The notes under the pieces: model-generated | What the model was told of the DNA's origin: nothing | Database searches by the model: none | The model's input: the letters and a program-made list of their open reading frames with translations, nothing else | Assembly: GCA_000733355.1 (NCBI GenBank) | Contig: JNVV01000023.1 | Location: forward strand, 137,083-201,082 | Direction: 5' to 3' | Length of the DNA: 64,000 nt | Source: Falciphora oryzae | Taxonomy: Eukaryota > Ascomycota > Sordariomycetes > Magnaporthales > Magnaporthaceae | Shown here: piece by piece, positions 19,786-31,379 of the stretch | Numbering within the stretch: position 1 is the stretch's first letter | Layout: each line of letters begins with the position of its first letter | Program-made: the position numbers and the translations under genes

Positions 19786-21712
19786 CTAAGCAGCAGCGCA
19801 CAGGTTGAACCTGCCGACGCTGGGGTCGTGGTCCGAGACCATCTCGGCGGTGTTCTGCCACGTGTTGATGTGCAGGTGCTCAAACTCGGACCTGTTCCCC
19901 GCGGCCAGCGACGGGCTGACGAACGTGTGGTCGAGCTCCTGCGTGCTCATGTCGAAGACGTACGAGTACCGCTCCTCGGGCGGGATGCCCACCACGGCGT
20001 CCAGGTCCAGCAGGCCCGACGCGCTCATGAAGGTCTGCAGCGGCGCCACGGGCACGAACTCATTGAAGTCGCCCGCCGCGATGACGCGCGCCTTGGGGTC
20101 CTGCGCCAGGATCTGGGCGATAAAGTCCTACGAAGCGGAATCAGATAGGGTTAGTTTATGCAGCAGATAGTCAAACAGTAGAGTGGCTATAGAGATGGGT
20201 ACTCACGGCAGTGACCTGCGCCTGCTGCATCCGCTTGGCCACGGCGCCATTCTCAGGCGTCCGCGGGTCGCCGTGCATCGACGAGCTGCCGCCCTTGGAG
20301 CTGAAGTGCACGTTGACGGTGAAGAAGACGTCGCCCCCCTTGAGCGACCTCCACGCCGCCGCGACCGGCTTGCGCGTCGCCTCCCACGCGTCGCTGGCCG
20401 GGTCGACGCGGCCCGGGTTGAAGCTGAGCCCCTTGGCGCCCGGCAGCACCTCGGTCTTGTCGGCGCCGCCGCCCTGGTTCGGGCCGACCAGGGCCAGGAG
20501 GTCGGGCTTGTAGAGGTAGGCGGGCCGGATGTTCCCGCCGGGCTGGCCGCCGTCCTGGTTGTCGACGGGGTCCACGACGGCCCAGGCGTACCTGACGCCG
20601 CTGAGGCGCTCGACGACGGAGACGAGGGTGCTGAGGGTGTTGTTGGCGCTGACGGTGCCGTCGTTGGCCGAGCAGCTGTTGTCCTGGATCTCCTGCAGGA
20701 ACACCAGGTCCGGGGTGCGCAGGTAGTCGACCAGCTGCGCGGCGACGCGGGGCATGTGGGCCGAGGTCGGGCAGAGGTTCTCGACGTTGAAGACGGTGAC
20801 GGTGACGCCGCTGCAGTCGCTCGTTGAGTTGAGGGTCGTGGGGCGCGGGTCGTAGGGGAGGCGGTTGGCGACGCTGACGGCCGTCAGGGGCAGGATGCGG
20901 TAGAAGCCAAAGGCGTAGGTGACGACGCCCGTGATCTCGGCGAGCTGGTCGCCCACCTTGGTGTCTTTGGGGTTGGACGTGCCGTCGAGCGGACTGCCGA
21001 CGATAATGGCCTCGGGGTTGTTGTCGGCGGCCGTCATGGTGAGGCCGCCGCGGGCGTTGCGGCCGGTGGTGGGCCAGTCGCCGACGACCCAGTGGTCGCC
21101 GAAGCGGTTGGGCCGGCTGAGCGAGGTTGGGGCGCGCACAGTGACGAGCTGGCCGTTGAGGCTCTCCCAGAAGTCCAGGCCGTACTTGGAGGGGTCCAGG
21201 GCCGGGTTCTTGTCCGACAGGAGCGCGGCGGCGTTGGGCATGCCGAAGACGTCACCGCCGTCCAGGGACGAGTACTGCTCGGTCGGGGGCTTGGGAGTGT
21301 CGACGCCAATAACGAGCGGGGCGGCCGGGTTGCCCGACGAGAGCACGCGCACGTTCTTGGGCGTCGTCACCTCAGTCAGGTACAGGTGCTTGGCGTCGGA
21401 GCGGTACTCGAGGACGCGTCCGTCGACAGCGATCAGATCGCCGACTTTCAGGCTGGCGCCGACATTGCGGTCGAAGACGTAGATGGCCTCCGAGGTCAGC
21501 GGGTTGTCGTCCGGGCGGTCGGAGCGGATCCAGATGCCACTAGGGCCCTTGGCCAGGACGACGCCCGTGACGTTCTTGACGGCCTGGTCCTTGAGTGGCG
21601 ACACGAAGCGGTCGCCGTTGATCTCGGCGATGCTCTGGGCCAGCGAGGGGGCGACCACGGCGGCCAGCAGGGCCAGGACGGCGGAGGGGAGCGACAGCTT
21701 GCCGGTCAACAT
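19786..21712 (-). CDS. Secreted endonuclease/exonuclease/phosphatase-family protein
   Basis: Exons 20,207-21,712 and 19,786-20,127, joined across a 79-base intron (GTGAGT donor, CGTAG acceptor), give 615 aa. Residues 1-25 form a signal peptide (LPSAVLALLAAVVAPSLA). The N-terminal ~280 residues hold OB-like beta segments (VTGVVLAKGPSGIWIRSDRP; VGDLIAVDGRVLEYRS). The C-terminal half is a metal-dependent EEP nuclease fold with TVFNVENLCP, DLVFLQEIQDNS (metal-binding Glu), VNVHFSSKGG, VIAAGDFNEF (Asp and Asn) and MVSDHDPSVG (catalytic His near the end). Everything needed for catalysis is present. Relatives are extracellular DNases or nucleases of fungi and bacteria; digestion of extracellular DNA is likely, but the substrate is inferred. 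Confidence 0.88.
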
Positions 21713-22480
21713 GGTGACGGCAGGGAGGGAGAAGCTGGGGAGCTGGAGGCCGTCAGAGCGCCGTCGACGCCGCCAAGGGGCGTGCGGCGCCGTGGGGATT
21801 TATCTGCGTCGCTGGCAGACGCCATGGTTTGGCGACAAGCCTGATCGCTGCGCTTGTCCCGCGACGCCCCACGGGCAAATGATTTGCACATGTCGAGATA
21901 GGAAGCTGTCAAGCTTGAGTTTGCGGGCCTCGAGGGGCAGCGGGCAGCGGCAGGGCGCTGATTGGCTGGGGCGATCCAGGGGCTCGGCAGGTCACTTTCA
22001 GGGCGAATTGGTAGGCTGCCGCCAATGAGACGTCGCAATCTGGCGTCGTGGGCAAAGGAGGGGTCTCCATCAGCCGCTCGACCTTCCATCCTGGGCGCTG
22101 GAAGCCGAGCTGAGGACAGGGGGTTCGGTGTCGCTGACTGGAGAGCCGTGAAGGACAAGGAGCTTGGGAGTCTTGGGCGTCTGGCAGGCCATCATGTGCT
22201 GCAAGGGACAAATGCAGCCTTGACTCGCCCAGTACCGTCCGCCACCGTGCTTGCGTCCCAAATTTTAATGTTTAAAATATCCAGGATGAACCCAAACATC
22301 GCCATTTCCAAGTGTCGTGTCTTCGATAACATTTCCAACTCGCGAAAGCTGCAGGAATATCTATCTAGGTATATAACTGCATGTTGTGACACAAGGACGA
22401 CTGTTGAGTAGGTATGGCCGATGCGGCCCACCGAAGGGCGACTAGAGACGACGACCAAGCTCGGCGTGAGAGTGAGTGGC
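21713..22480. other. Promoter of the nuclease gene and 3' end of the kinase remnant
   Basis: Non-coding on both strands as far as I can tell. The 22,255-22,400 part is AT-richer. Confidence 0.35.
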
Positions 22481-24024
22481 CTAATACCACTCCAGGCCCA
22501 TCAGCATCTTCGCCGCAGACGCGCGCTTCTTCGGCTCCCGCCGCGCCATGCGTATCCACCTTTCCGCGCGTCCCCTGTGTCCCTGCGCCTCCGCTGCGAT
22601 GTAGAACTCCAACATCGTCGTGTGCAAGGGCTCCATGTCGGGGCGCTTGGACCTGTCGTAGAGCTCAAACACTGAGTTGAAGTGGGTGTCGACGAAGCCG
22701 TCCAGCTCGACCATCCACAGACACCAGATGCGCTCCGGCGCCATGTAGCATGGGGTGCCGACGCCGTCGTCCTCGGTGTCCTTGCTGTCGCTCCAGCGCC
22801 TGGAAGCGCCAAAGTCTGTCAGCTGGAAGTGGTATGGCGAGCAGAAGGCGGGGAAGTCTTGTGGCTGCTGCTGCTGCCGGTACGGCTCGGGGACGGAGAC
22901 GAAGAGGATGTTTTCCGGCTCGATATCGCGGTGCGCCACTTCTTTTTCGGCTAGGAAGGCGAGCGCTTGTAGCATCTGGCTGCAAACTATGTCGGCTAGG
23001 CCGTGGAGGTCGGGCGTGAGCCGAGCGTTGATGCAGATATCATTGACGAGTGCGTGGAGGCCACCCTCCTTGAGCGGCATGAGCAGCACGGGCATCGCTA
23101 GCAAGAACTTGTTATCGATATTGGAGTTCTGTAGACCCATGAACTCGACGACGTGGAGCTGTACATGACAAAATGGTCAGCAAAAAGCACATCCATAGAC
23201 GCCGTCCCGCTGGGGTGTTTGGGCGGACCGGGACTTACATGCTGGCACTCTTCCAGAATCTCGGATTCTTTGCGCAGCTGCTCGGCACGAAACCTCAGAT
23301 GGCTCTCGGAGGCCACGTTATCGCTTCTGACATTTTTGACGACTAGGAGGTTGCCCATATCCGCGTCGACCACCTTGCTCACGACCCCGTGCGTCCCGTG
23401 GCCCACGGCGCCAATCTCCCCACAGCGAACGCGCCGGCGCGGGCCTCGTAAAGTCGATGTGGACTTGGAATTTCTGCGCGTTTTGGGCAGCCAGCTCTCA
23501 GGTGACCACCCTAGGCCGATGCGCTGGATGTCATTGTCCCGCGGCTTGGCGTAGGGCTGTCGGGCCACAAGATGCGGAACAACGTTCTCTCGCTGGCGGG
23601 GATGCCCATGCCAATAGCCGTGTTGAGCTTTGGCGAGACGACCACCATTCTGTGTTGCTGGGTGTCTTGTGAGTAGCGGAACGGTGTCTTGTTGGCACCG
23701 AAGACTTCGCTGGTCTCGCCCTGGGAGTGTCAATGAACATGATGACGCCGCTGTCCGGGCGGGCCAGAAAGGAACACCGCAGTGGCTCGATGCCCGGACC
23801 GTGGATGAGTATATCGCTCTCGCTCGCGCTCGAGCCCAGATATGCAAGGACAAACGGCAGGCTCGAGGCCCAGATGGACGGGAGGCGCCGATGCGGAGAG
23901 CCGGGAGGGGGCTGCGGGCATCCGGGGCGACGCGGAGGTGGGAGTTGTGTGTGAGATTGACCATATCGTAGGCCCAGGAGTTTGTTGGTGAGAGCAGAAA
24001 GAGGGTGTCCTTGGTGGGAGCCAT
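22481..24024 (-). pseudogene. FHA-kinase-like gene, frameshifted, with altered catalytic loop
   Basis: From the ATG at 24,024 (MAPTKDTLFLLSPTNSW) the match moves between frames. An FHA-like part (AYLGSSASESDILIHG, LRCSFLARPDSGVIMFID) lies in a second frame, ANKTPFRYSQDTQQHRMVVV and LNTAIGMGIP in a third, and then the first frame resumes with the kinase domain: GAVGHGTHGVVSKVVDAD, LLVVKNV and RKESEILEECQH. An 80-base intron (23,159-23,238, GTAAGT...TACAG) leads to the C-lobe, 22,481-23,158, with LTDFGASRR and GTPCYMAPE. The catalytic loop reads HRDIEPENIL: the Lys that follows HRD by two residues in active Ser/Thr kinases is Glu. At least three frame changes in 500 bases, none at splice sites, say pseudogene. 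The intact C-lobe frame could still make a pseudokinase-like fragment. Confidence 0.7.
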
Positions 24025-24700
24025 GGCTGGATCTGCTTAGGGGCTTGCTGGAGAGGTTTGGGGTTGCAGTCGTCCCAGGGATGGAACGTAAGGAAGGCAA
24101 CGGGATACATATATGATAGAAATTTAGATTTCTGGTGGGTTTGAGGGACAATGACAAGAACACAAAGCACATTGGACGGCTGCTGTGTTTCTAGTTCTCG
24201 GAAGAAAAGGCATCGGCTAGTAGCAGCCAGGATTGCCAAAGAGGTTTTGGGAGGTCGACATGGTGGTATGCCAAGAATCCTTTGCAGAAAACAGAGAAGT
24301 TTCCTGCCAGCGTAACCAGGCGGTGTTGAACCGTGAACAAAGAACGTGCTGTTACTGATGGGTTCCACCAACTGCGGGCGATATGGGCTAGTCCTACCTA
24401 TATAATGGAATGTGCCAATGGCTAGCACACACTTTCCAGGAAAAGCCAGACAAATTTGCAGAACCGGAAGAATCTCCTGGATTTTCGTTAAAGCCCAATG
24501 GCAAAAAAGAGGGCAGACTCTTGCAAACACTCCATGGAAGAGACGTGGCCAAGAGCCGACCAAGCCCGCTCGGGAAAACGTGCAAGAACAGACAGGTAAT
24601 TAGCCTATCTCTTTTTTTTTTCCTTCCATGAAAGCCTATGTAGGTGCCTGGCAGCTAAAACTTCGAGGCAAGCACACATCACACACAGACAGCAATCGAA
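24025..24700. other. Intergenic, no gene recognised
   Basis: Divergent upstream region of the kinase remnant and the small gene that follows. No motifs seen. Confidence 0.35.
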
Positions 24701-25100
24701 ATGGATCACCAAAGCGACTTAGCCTCGTCCCTCCCACGCGCAAGGCCCAACTCAATGATGTTTTCACCTCCGCCCTGTATGTAGGGGTGGACATCGCCAC
24801 CACCAAGCAAGCCACAACAGAGATTTCCTCGAGGCCCTGCCAGACAACCCGCACATCCACCACTTCCGTCGCCTCCAGTGGGTTGTGCGGTCGCTTGTCC
24901 GGCGCATGCCTCTGCTCGAGGAGTCCGAGTGCATAAGTCCCCAGTCCTCCCACCCTGGCCAGCTAGACCACGCTGGCGGCACGTCAACCGAGCCTGAAGA
25001 TATCAGAAAGGAGCTGACGCGGGCCAAGGAGAGCGAGGCCAGCAGTGGAAGCACGAACGGCCGCCGTGGGCGTACATCGAGGCCTAGGGCCGAGATGTGA
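24701..25100 (+). CDS. Possible small two-exon gene, 117 aa, unknown
   Basis: ATG at 24,701 (MDHQSDLASSLPRARPNS), GTATGT donor at 24,777, acceptor at 24,821-24,822; exons 24,701-24,776 and 24,823-25,100 are in frame. Exon 2 looks like real protein: FLEALPDNPHIHHFRRLQW, VVRSLVRRMPLLEESE, then a charged tail EDIRKELTRAKESEAS. The intron would be only 46 bases and lacks an obvious branch site, so the structure may be wrong or the gene may be a fragment. I recognise no family. Confidence 0.35.
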
Positions 25101-26077
25101 AAGCCTAACGTCACCGACATGTAGGCCCCCTGATACGACCTCCCCGCAAGCTGCACGATGCGCGCAGTTCCATGGGGCGTTTAGAAAGCAATACGTGTTG
25201 ACGGCATCACGTGCAGCTTGCATGATTCTAGCCACTCGAGTTGCATCCGAACATGTCAACCGGGTCTGGCTGCAGCCACTGCTTGGTGTTGCCCAACCCG
25301 CCTCATCACGCTCGGGTCGGGAGAGATCGCGATTCGAAGAAGACGGCACGACGGCCAGCCCACTGGCGGAGGCATGCATGGAACCGGTTCGTGGCGCGCC
25401 CATTGGCATGCTGGAAGCTATCAGTCTGCCACGGGTAACTGCATGAGAGAGGGGTGACTTGTGGGGAGAGGATGGAGATAGCAGTCTAGTGACTCACCAG
25501 GGGGTTTGTTTGGCCGGAGGGAATGGCACGGTGGCCAGGCCTTGGTGCTGGGATATCACGGCCGGGGCAGGTCCTACGTGGTTGGCCCTGACAGGGAAGA
25601 GCGTGCATCGTCGCCCCATACTTATTCCCTGCCCCCCGCGTGTCGTCTTCTCAAAGGCAGGGCGGACGCCGGAACCAAATGGTCGGTGCTCGCCTCGAAT
25701 CGCAGCGGGAGGTTGCCAGGTCATCGGCCCCACTCGAGCCAGCCAACCCAAAAACGGTTGCCAAGTCAGAACCCCTTTTTTTGACCCAATAGGCGGTGAA
25801 AGCGAGCGGTGGGCTGCTGCTTTTGGGTGCCATGGCCGCCGCCTCGACGTCCTCTCATATTCACAGGCGACAGAGAGACACGACGAGACGAAGCCCAGGA
25901 GCCCAATTCCACATCCACCTGCCCAGCGAAGCCCAGAAAGCCCCCTCGGTATTTATCAGGCCCTCGGCATCCATGTCGACGCGAGCCGACCTGGCGTCCT
26001 GATCAGACTCCCCCCACCAAACCACACTCCCCGCATCCTCTCGCTCGCTGCTGGAACAGCGGCCAGCATCGCCCACG
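25101..26077. other. Intergenic, no gene recognised
   Basis: Upstream region of the 432-aa gene. A long frame beginning at 25,459 crosses into that gene out of phase; it is Arg/Pro-rich and not believable as protein. Confidence 0.4.
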
Positions 26078-27376
26078 ATGGCCTCCCGGGGCTCCGCCGA
26101 GGTGGTGTCCTCGGTCCTGACGTTCCTGTCCAGCAACAAGACCATAAGGAAAAAGGCCATCAAGACGGCCTACAAGCATGGCGACAAGCTCATGCCCATC
26201 GTGCAGAGCATCCAGGCCGCCGCCTCGGGCGCCTACATGCTCAACAACACCCTCAGCGGCACCCTCAACGGCACCACCCCCCTCACCCTGGCGCAGATGC
26301 GCGAGAGCGCCGACCTGACCAAGAAGACGGTCGGCGACATCGTCTCGGTCGCCACCGACGTCGCCCGCGAGATCGGCGCCCTCGTCACCCCCACCATGAA
26401 CTTCCTGACCAACTCGGGCGTCGACTCGGCCGTGCTCTTCTCCAACTTCGGCTCCCTCGCCGCCGCGGGCGGCATCGCCTTCGTCGCCGTCAAGGTCCTG
26501 CAGGGCGAGGCCGCGCTCGAGCGCATCGCCCAGTCGCTCGACGGCATCCACGCCGCCCAGCAGGCCCAGGTCGCCCTGACGGCGCAGCGCGACTTCCCCG
26601 CGCACGTGCACGAGATGGTGCACGAGCGCGTCTCCCAGACCTCGGCCGACCCGGACATGGACCACTGGTTCTTCGTCTGGCACCCGGACAACGACTGGCA
26701 CCCGGGCTTCTTCCGCAAGCTCGAGGAGCGCCCCATCGGCCCGGCCTTTTGCGGCTACACCCACCAGCTCGACACGGCCTTCGCCTTCATGCGCGCCGCC
26801 CGCCGCCGCATCGCCGCCAAGGAGGCCCAGGCCCGGGCCAGGGGCAAGGCCCGCAAGCCCGTCCGCCTGCACCTGCTGGTGCCCGCGTACCGCCACATCC
26901 TGATCCTGGACCCGGTCCGCATCCCTGACGACATCGGCGACTTCGTCATGGAGGGGCGCATCCACGACAACCGCTACCTGGTCGTCTTCAACCTTCCCGC
27001 CGACCACGCGAGCCGCTACACGCGCGACGTCGGCACCTACCGCCCGCCGCCCCGGGAGCAAAACATCATCGAGAAGGTCGTCGAGGTCGTCCTCGGCTCC
27101 GAGGCGCCCCCGCCCCCGGAGTACAGGACCCTGGGCGGCACCGACCTGCCGCCGGCCGAGGGGGACGACGCGCACGGCCCCGACGACGCCGCGCCCAAGA
27201 CCAAGGAGGAGGCCGCCGCGCTGGCCTTGCGCCGCGCCACGCCCCGCCGCGACGACCGCAGGTCCTCCTTCTCCGGGCCTGACGCGCCGCACCGCAAGGA
27301 CGACGCCGTGATCCGCGAGACCAAGAGGCTTCAGAGGAACAGGTCACGGCGCGCCAGCGTCTCGGTCGCTCACTGA
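26078..27376 (+). CDS. Conserved fungal protein of unknown function, 432 aa
   Basis: A single exon with strongly GC-biased third positions. The N-terminal half is helical: KKAIKTAYKHGDKLMPIVQS, a Thr/Leu segment, then SNFGSLAAAGGIAFVAVKVL, a hydrophobic stretch that could insert in a membrane, followed by ALERIAQSLDGIHAAQQAQV. The middle has a striking aromatic motif, DMDHWFFVWHPDNDWHPGFF, then CGYTHQLDTAFAFMRAARRR and LLVPAYRHILILDPVRIPDD, probably a globular domain. The end is acidic, then basic (RNRSRRASVSVAH). No signal peptide is present. I know of similar uncharacterised proteins in Sordariomycetes but cannot assign a role; the His/Trp/Asp cluster at about 190-207 is the part most likely to be functional. 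Confidence 0.8.
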   Translation: MASRGSAEVVSSVLTFLSSNKTIRKKAIKTAYKHGDKLMPIVQSIQAAASGAYMLNNTLSGTLNGTTPLTLAQMRESADLTKKTVGDIVSVATDVAREIGALVTPTMNFLTNSGVDSAVLFSNFGSLAAAGGIAFVAVKVLQGEAALERIAQSLDGIHAAQQAQVALTAQRDFPAHVHEMVHERVSQTSADPDMDHWFFVWHPDNDWHPGFFRKLEERPIGPAFCGYTHQLDTAFAFMRAARRRIAAKEAQARARGKARKPVRLHLLVPAYRHILILDPVRIPDDIGDFVMEGRIHDNRYLVVFNLPADHASRYTRDVGTYRPPPREQNIIEKVVEVVLGSEAPPPPEYRTLGGTDLPPAEGDDAHGPDDAAPKTKEEAAALALRRATPRRDDRRSSFSGPDAPHRKDDAVIRETKRLQRNRSRRASVSVAH

Positions 27377-30300
27377 ACGGCGTGGAGGCACTTCTTTTCC
27401 CCCTTTTCTTTTTCTCATGACCATAAATTGCATCAGCATCACGCATCCGGGCATAGGGAGGATCGTGTGTTCTCTTTCTCTTCTTCACCTTCGGGTTCCT
27501 TTTTTTCCCAGGTGGTAGGGTCACCGGCAGGGTTTCCCCACACCCGTTCACTTTGATGACATTTTCTTTTGTGTTTTCTTAGACCATCATCGGCGCATCT
27601 GTTTTCTTCTTTCTGCTCTCCTATTTGTCACTATACCAGAACGGGAAAAAAATACCATTGAACGCTGTCATGTTATCTGGAGGAACAGATCTTCTCATCC
27701 CCACTGAGGCTCAGTATCATGTGGGATCGCCCGCGCATCCTCGGTCTGTTGGAGATTGGAAAGACCGTGGATCCGGCATGGATCTTGAATAAAAAAAAAA
27801 AAAAAAAATAAAACAATGATAGACACGAGTTTTCGAAAGTTGCAACATGTGTTTGTGTGCCGCAATCATGCCCCCATCGAAGCATCTGAACGGGGCCGCC
27901 GATATGGGGCTAACGATGCGCAGTTGCCCGGGTCCCGTCGCCGCTCCTCGGTGAGACGGAAGGAAGACATCGTGGGCACGCCGAGCGGGAGGATTTGCAA
28001 GAGACAAGGGCGGTGCTGAGGCTCGGGAACCCCGGGAAGCAAAAACGATCAAGTAAATGCCCCGACGAAACTGTCATGATAATTCCACCTCAGCGGCCGT
28101 GACTCCAAATGGAGACAGCGACAACTTTCAAAAAAATCCTTCCCGCAATCCCTCCAACAAATCCCACCGAGAAATGACGCGCTCGTGGAGATTTTCAGGG
28201 TCGGTTTTTTTTTTTCAAGCGCCTCTTTGGCCCCCAAAGAAAAAGCTCGGCGGGTTCGGCAACACCCTTGTGAAGGATTTTGCGTTATTCGAGGCAGCCC
28301 ACGAAGGATTCAAGCACAGAATGGGTCCACATGGTTATGACGGCTGTGCTCATCGTCATCCCCCTTTTTTTGGATTGCGGGGGTCGTAGCGTTTGTGCTG
28401 TTTATTGCTTGCTGGAGGTGGCTCGGCAGAGCTTGAATTTCCCGTCAGAAAATTTCAGGGGACCGAACTCTGCCAACCGTCGTGGCCCCCACGAACGGCT
28501 TCGGAACCGACAAGAGCCGCGAGCATATGTAAAGCAGTGATTGGGCAAATTACGAAGGCTGTTGGTTAAGAAGCCACAAGGGTGATTAAAACAGCTTGAG
28601 CTCTACCCGCCACAGCCATCTCCAAGCATCGTTTTGTTGTCATGCATATCGGCAACCATCACCACGATCTCCTTCTGACCCGCCTCCTCGGGCCTCACAA
28701 CCCTCCTCCGGTCCACGATCGGCATCCCACGCCTCGGCCGATGGCTCCAACGGCATCGGCCTTTTTGCCCTCCTCAACCCCACACTTGGGGCCCAGGCTG
28801 GGTCTGATTTGACATCCCAGCTGCCTGGCTCGGCGTCAGAGCTTCCAAACGGGGTTTCTGGCCTCAGACAAGAAAGGGCTGAGCGGGTACGCCACCCTAA
28901 AGGGGCCTCCCATAAGCTGTCCCTAAGAAGGAAATCTGAATTTGCACAGTCCCGTCAGACGGGAAGGATACGTAGTCGCCACGAAGGAAGGAAATCGTGA
29001 TGGGGTCCACGGAGTCGTCATGAGGTTGATCATGAGAAAACCCCCCAAGGCTAGACTAGTCGCACTGGTCCATGATCCATCACGAGCCATGATGGCGGCA
29101 GCGCCCCCCGGCCCATCAGACAAGCGCCACTCGCACTAAATACACACCCTACATCCACCGATCTCAAGCTGGGCCGCCATCACGCCACAGATTCAGAACA
29201 ATAACCAAACCGGTGTCGGCTATAACACCCATCACATAAGAAGCTAACCCTGTAATTATCTTTTTGAATTACTAACCACGTTCGTGAGTTCCTCATCAAC
29301 CAACCCTAACAGCCGGAATTACAAAGCCGGCCCCGGCCCCGTCTTACCCTACTCAACCCCTCCCGGGGAGACGCCGAGGACACACATATATGAGGGGTGG
29401 CATGTGCCGCGCGTAATTTTACCTGGTCTGACGTGTGAAAAAAAAAACCCCTAGTCCTCTGCGCCTGGCTACCTTGTCTTCCTCATCCACAAAGTGTGCC
29501 GGCAAAACCATGACACCGACCGTAGCCATTACTCCTTGTTCGGCATCAGATAGCTCCATTTTCGTACGAGAAGCTGCGTCGTGATCATCTAACGTGGGCA
29601 GGTGATAGCATACCTGTACAACACATGTCTGTACAAGAACAGCAGGTCCATCCGTCTCAGCTTACCTCTCCTCCCTCCGCAATCCATTATTCCCGACGGC
29701 CAGCAAGCAGTAGCAGTCACGCGGCCCGCGTCCCAGGTCCCAAGTTGGCGCAGCATGATCGTACCGCGGAGCTCAAACGAAATTCTTTTGCGGAGGGGAG
29801 GCCACAAAGAATAAAAAATCAGAAGACGCCAGCTTACATTATCTCCACGGGTCCACGTATCGACATCAAGCCATCATCCGTCATGTTACAGCGTCGTACA
29901 TAACGTGATTGACCGTCAGTGCTGATAAAGCGAGCTTCTCAGGCATGGGGCACGAGGTTGCGCTGGAGCCCAATCTGACGTGACCGCGTTTGGTGCCCAA
30001 AGCTCGTCCAGCTCTCGTATAATTATCCCAGGTCTTGCCGCACGTTCAACTCCTCACGGGACTAGCGTCCGGTAAGCTCGGCGATTGAACCATTAGTGAA
30101 CAGAAGAGATCCTTGTCAATATCCATGCATAATCTGAAGGTTCTATTACTTCGGTGGTATGATAACATCAAAACGCTCGAGCCCAAGCAGCACCAATGAT
30201 CAGGCCAGACACATGCTCTGGGGTATCAAAAACACAGACACGTTCACGGCAACACGACCAACAAGGGTGGGAAATGGATACAAAGAAGAAATCTAAAAAG

Positions 30301-31379
30301 TGTCATAAGGGTCATAATATGTGTCGTCAGTGCAGTGCCGAAGAGGAAAATTAGTCTGAAAGAAGAGAGCATCTTGTTCTCGAAGTATGTTTGAGAAACC
30401 ATGAGCAACGAGGAAGATGCCAAGGGGACGAAAAAAATGAAAATCAATCAGTTTTGAAGAAGAGGAAGGGATGATAAAAATGCAACCGCTCGGAAAGGGG
30501 TTACCTCGGTTCGACGGGCCAAGGAGCCCATCAGCCGATAAGAAAGAAAAACCAGGGAGACCAAAAGAGCATGAAAGAGAAGCCCACTACCATTTAATGA
30601 TACCGTCGCTCTCCAATGTCCGCCCGTTGTGATGGAGGTATTGAGATACGAGAAATGCGAACAAACGTTGTGGGTGAAATAGACCGCGGAGAACCACGGA
30701 TGAATTAACCACAAAAAAAAAAAAGGAATTTAAACAGAAGAGACGTAGAAAATTGCAAATACTATACGACACAGCTGGGGTGAAAAGAAATATAAACGTA
30801 AATAACAAAGTGGAGGGAGCGAGCCTTGCTGAAAACCGGTGAGGAGACACGTGAGGATTATGTAGGTTGGCTGTCATGCATGCGAGCCGTCGTTGGCCGT
30901 CACACCGGTGGCGGCGCCAGACGGCAAGCTCCGGGCCGCATGTCTTGGATTTTTGTTGTTTCTTATTCTCCCGCTTCCCTTGCCCTTTTTGACGTCGTCG
31001 CCGGCGGGGCAACCTTGGAGAGGTGGGTGGTGTGTGGGCGCGTCCTTGTGCGCGTGCGTGTTTTGTGTGCGCGTACACCCACCAAACCCCCCACCACTGC
31101 CACCACTCACAAAAAATGGCAGTCTTATGCAGGGCGCAAAACGAGTGCCTGCGCCTGTGGATAAGCAAATTCCGGGGCGTCATGTGAGAGGGGGAAACGA
31201 CGACCATCCGGGTTCCTTTTATCGCACCCATGCTTCCTTTTTTCGTCGTCCATTCTCCTAGGAACACTCCTCTTGCGTTTTATTATCGCCCGCCAATGAA
31301 TGTCGACTGAATTGACGCCAATGGGACCGCGGCGGTCCCTGCTGTGATGCGTGTCTCCGAAGCAACAACGCGCAAATAG
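27377..31379. other. 4 kb intergenic region, no secure gene
   Basis: No frame here has a recognisable domain, signal peptide or splice pattern. Homopolymers occur at 27,790-27,808 (A) and 28,206-28,216 (T), and AT-richer DNA at 29,220-29,300 and 30,700-30,830. It separates two genes pointing towards each other (26.1 kb plus, 31.4 kb minus). Confidence 0.4.

Noticed and set aside
25459..26928. 489-codon open frame, plus strand
   Set aside because: It overlaps the 432-aa gene out of phase; composition is runs of Arg/Pro/Gly/His from GC-rich codons of the true frame, with no motifs.
26003..27292. 429-codon open frame, minus strand
   Set aside because: Antisense shadow of the 432-aa gene, Val/Gly/Asp-rich, no protein character.
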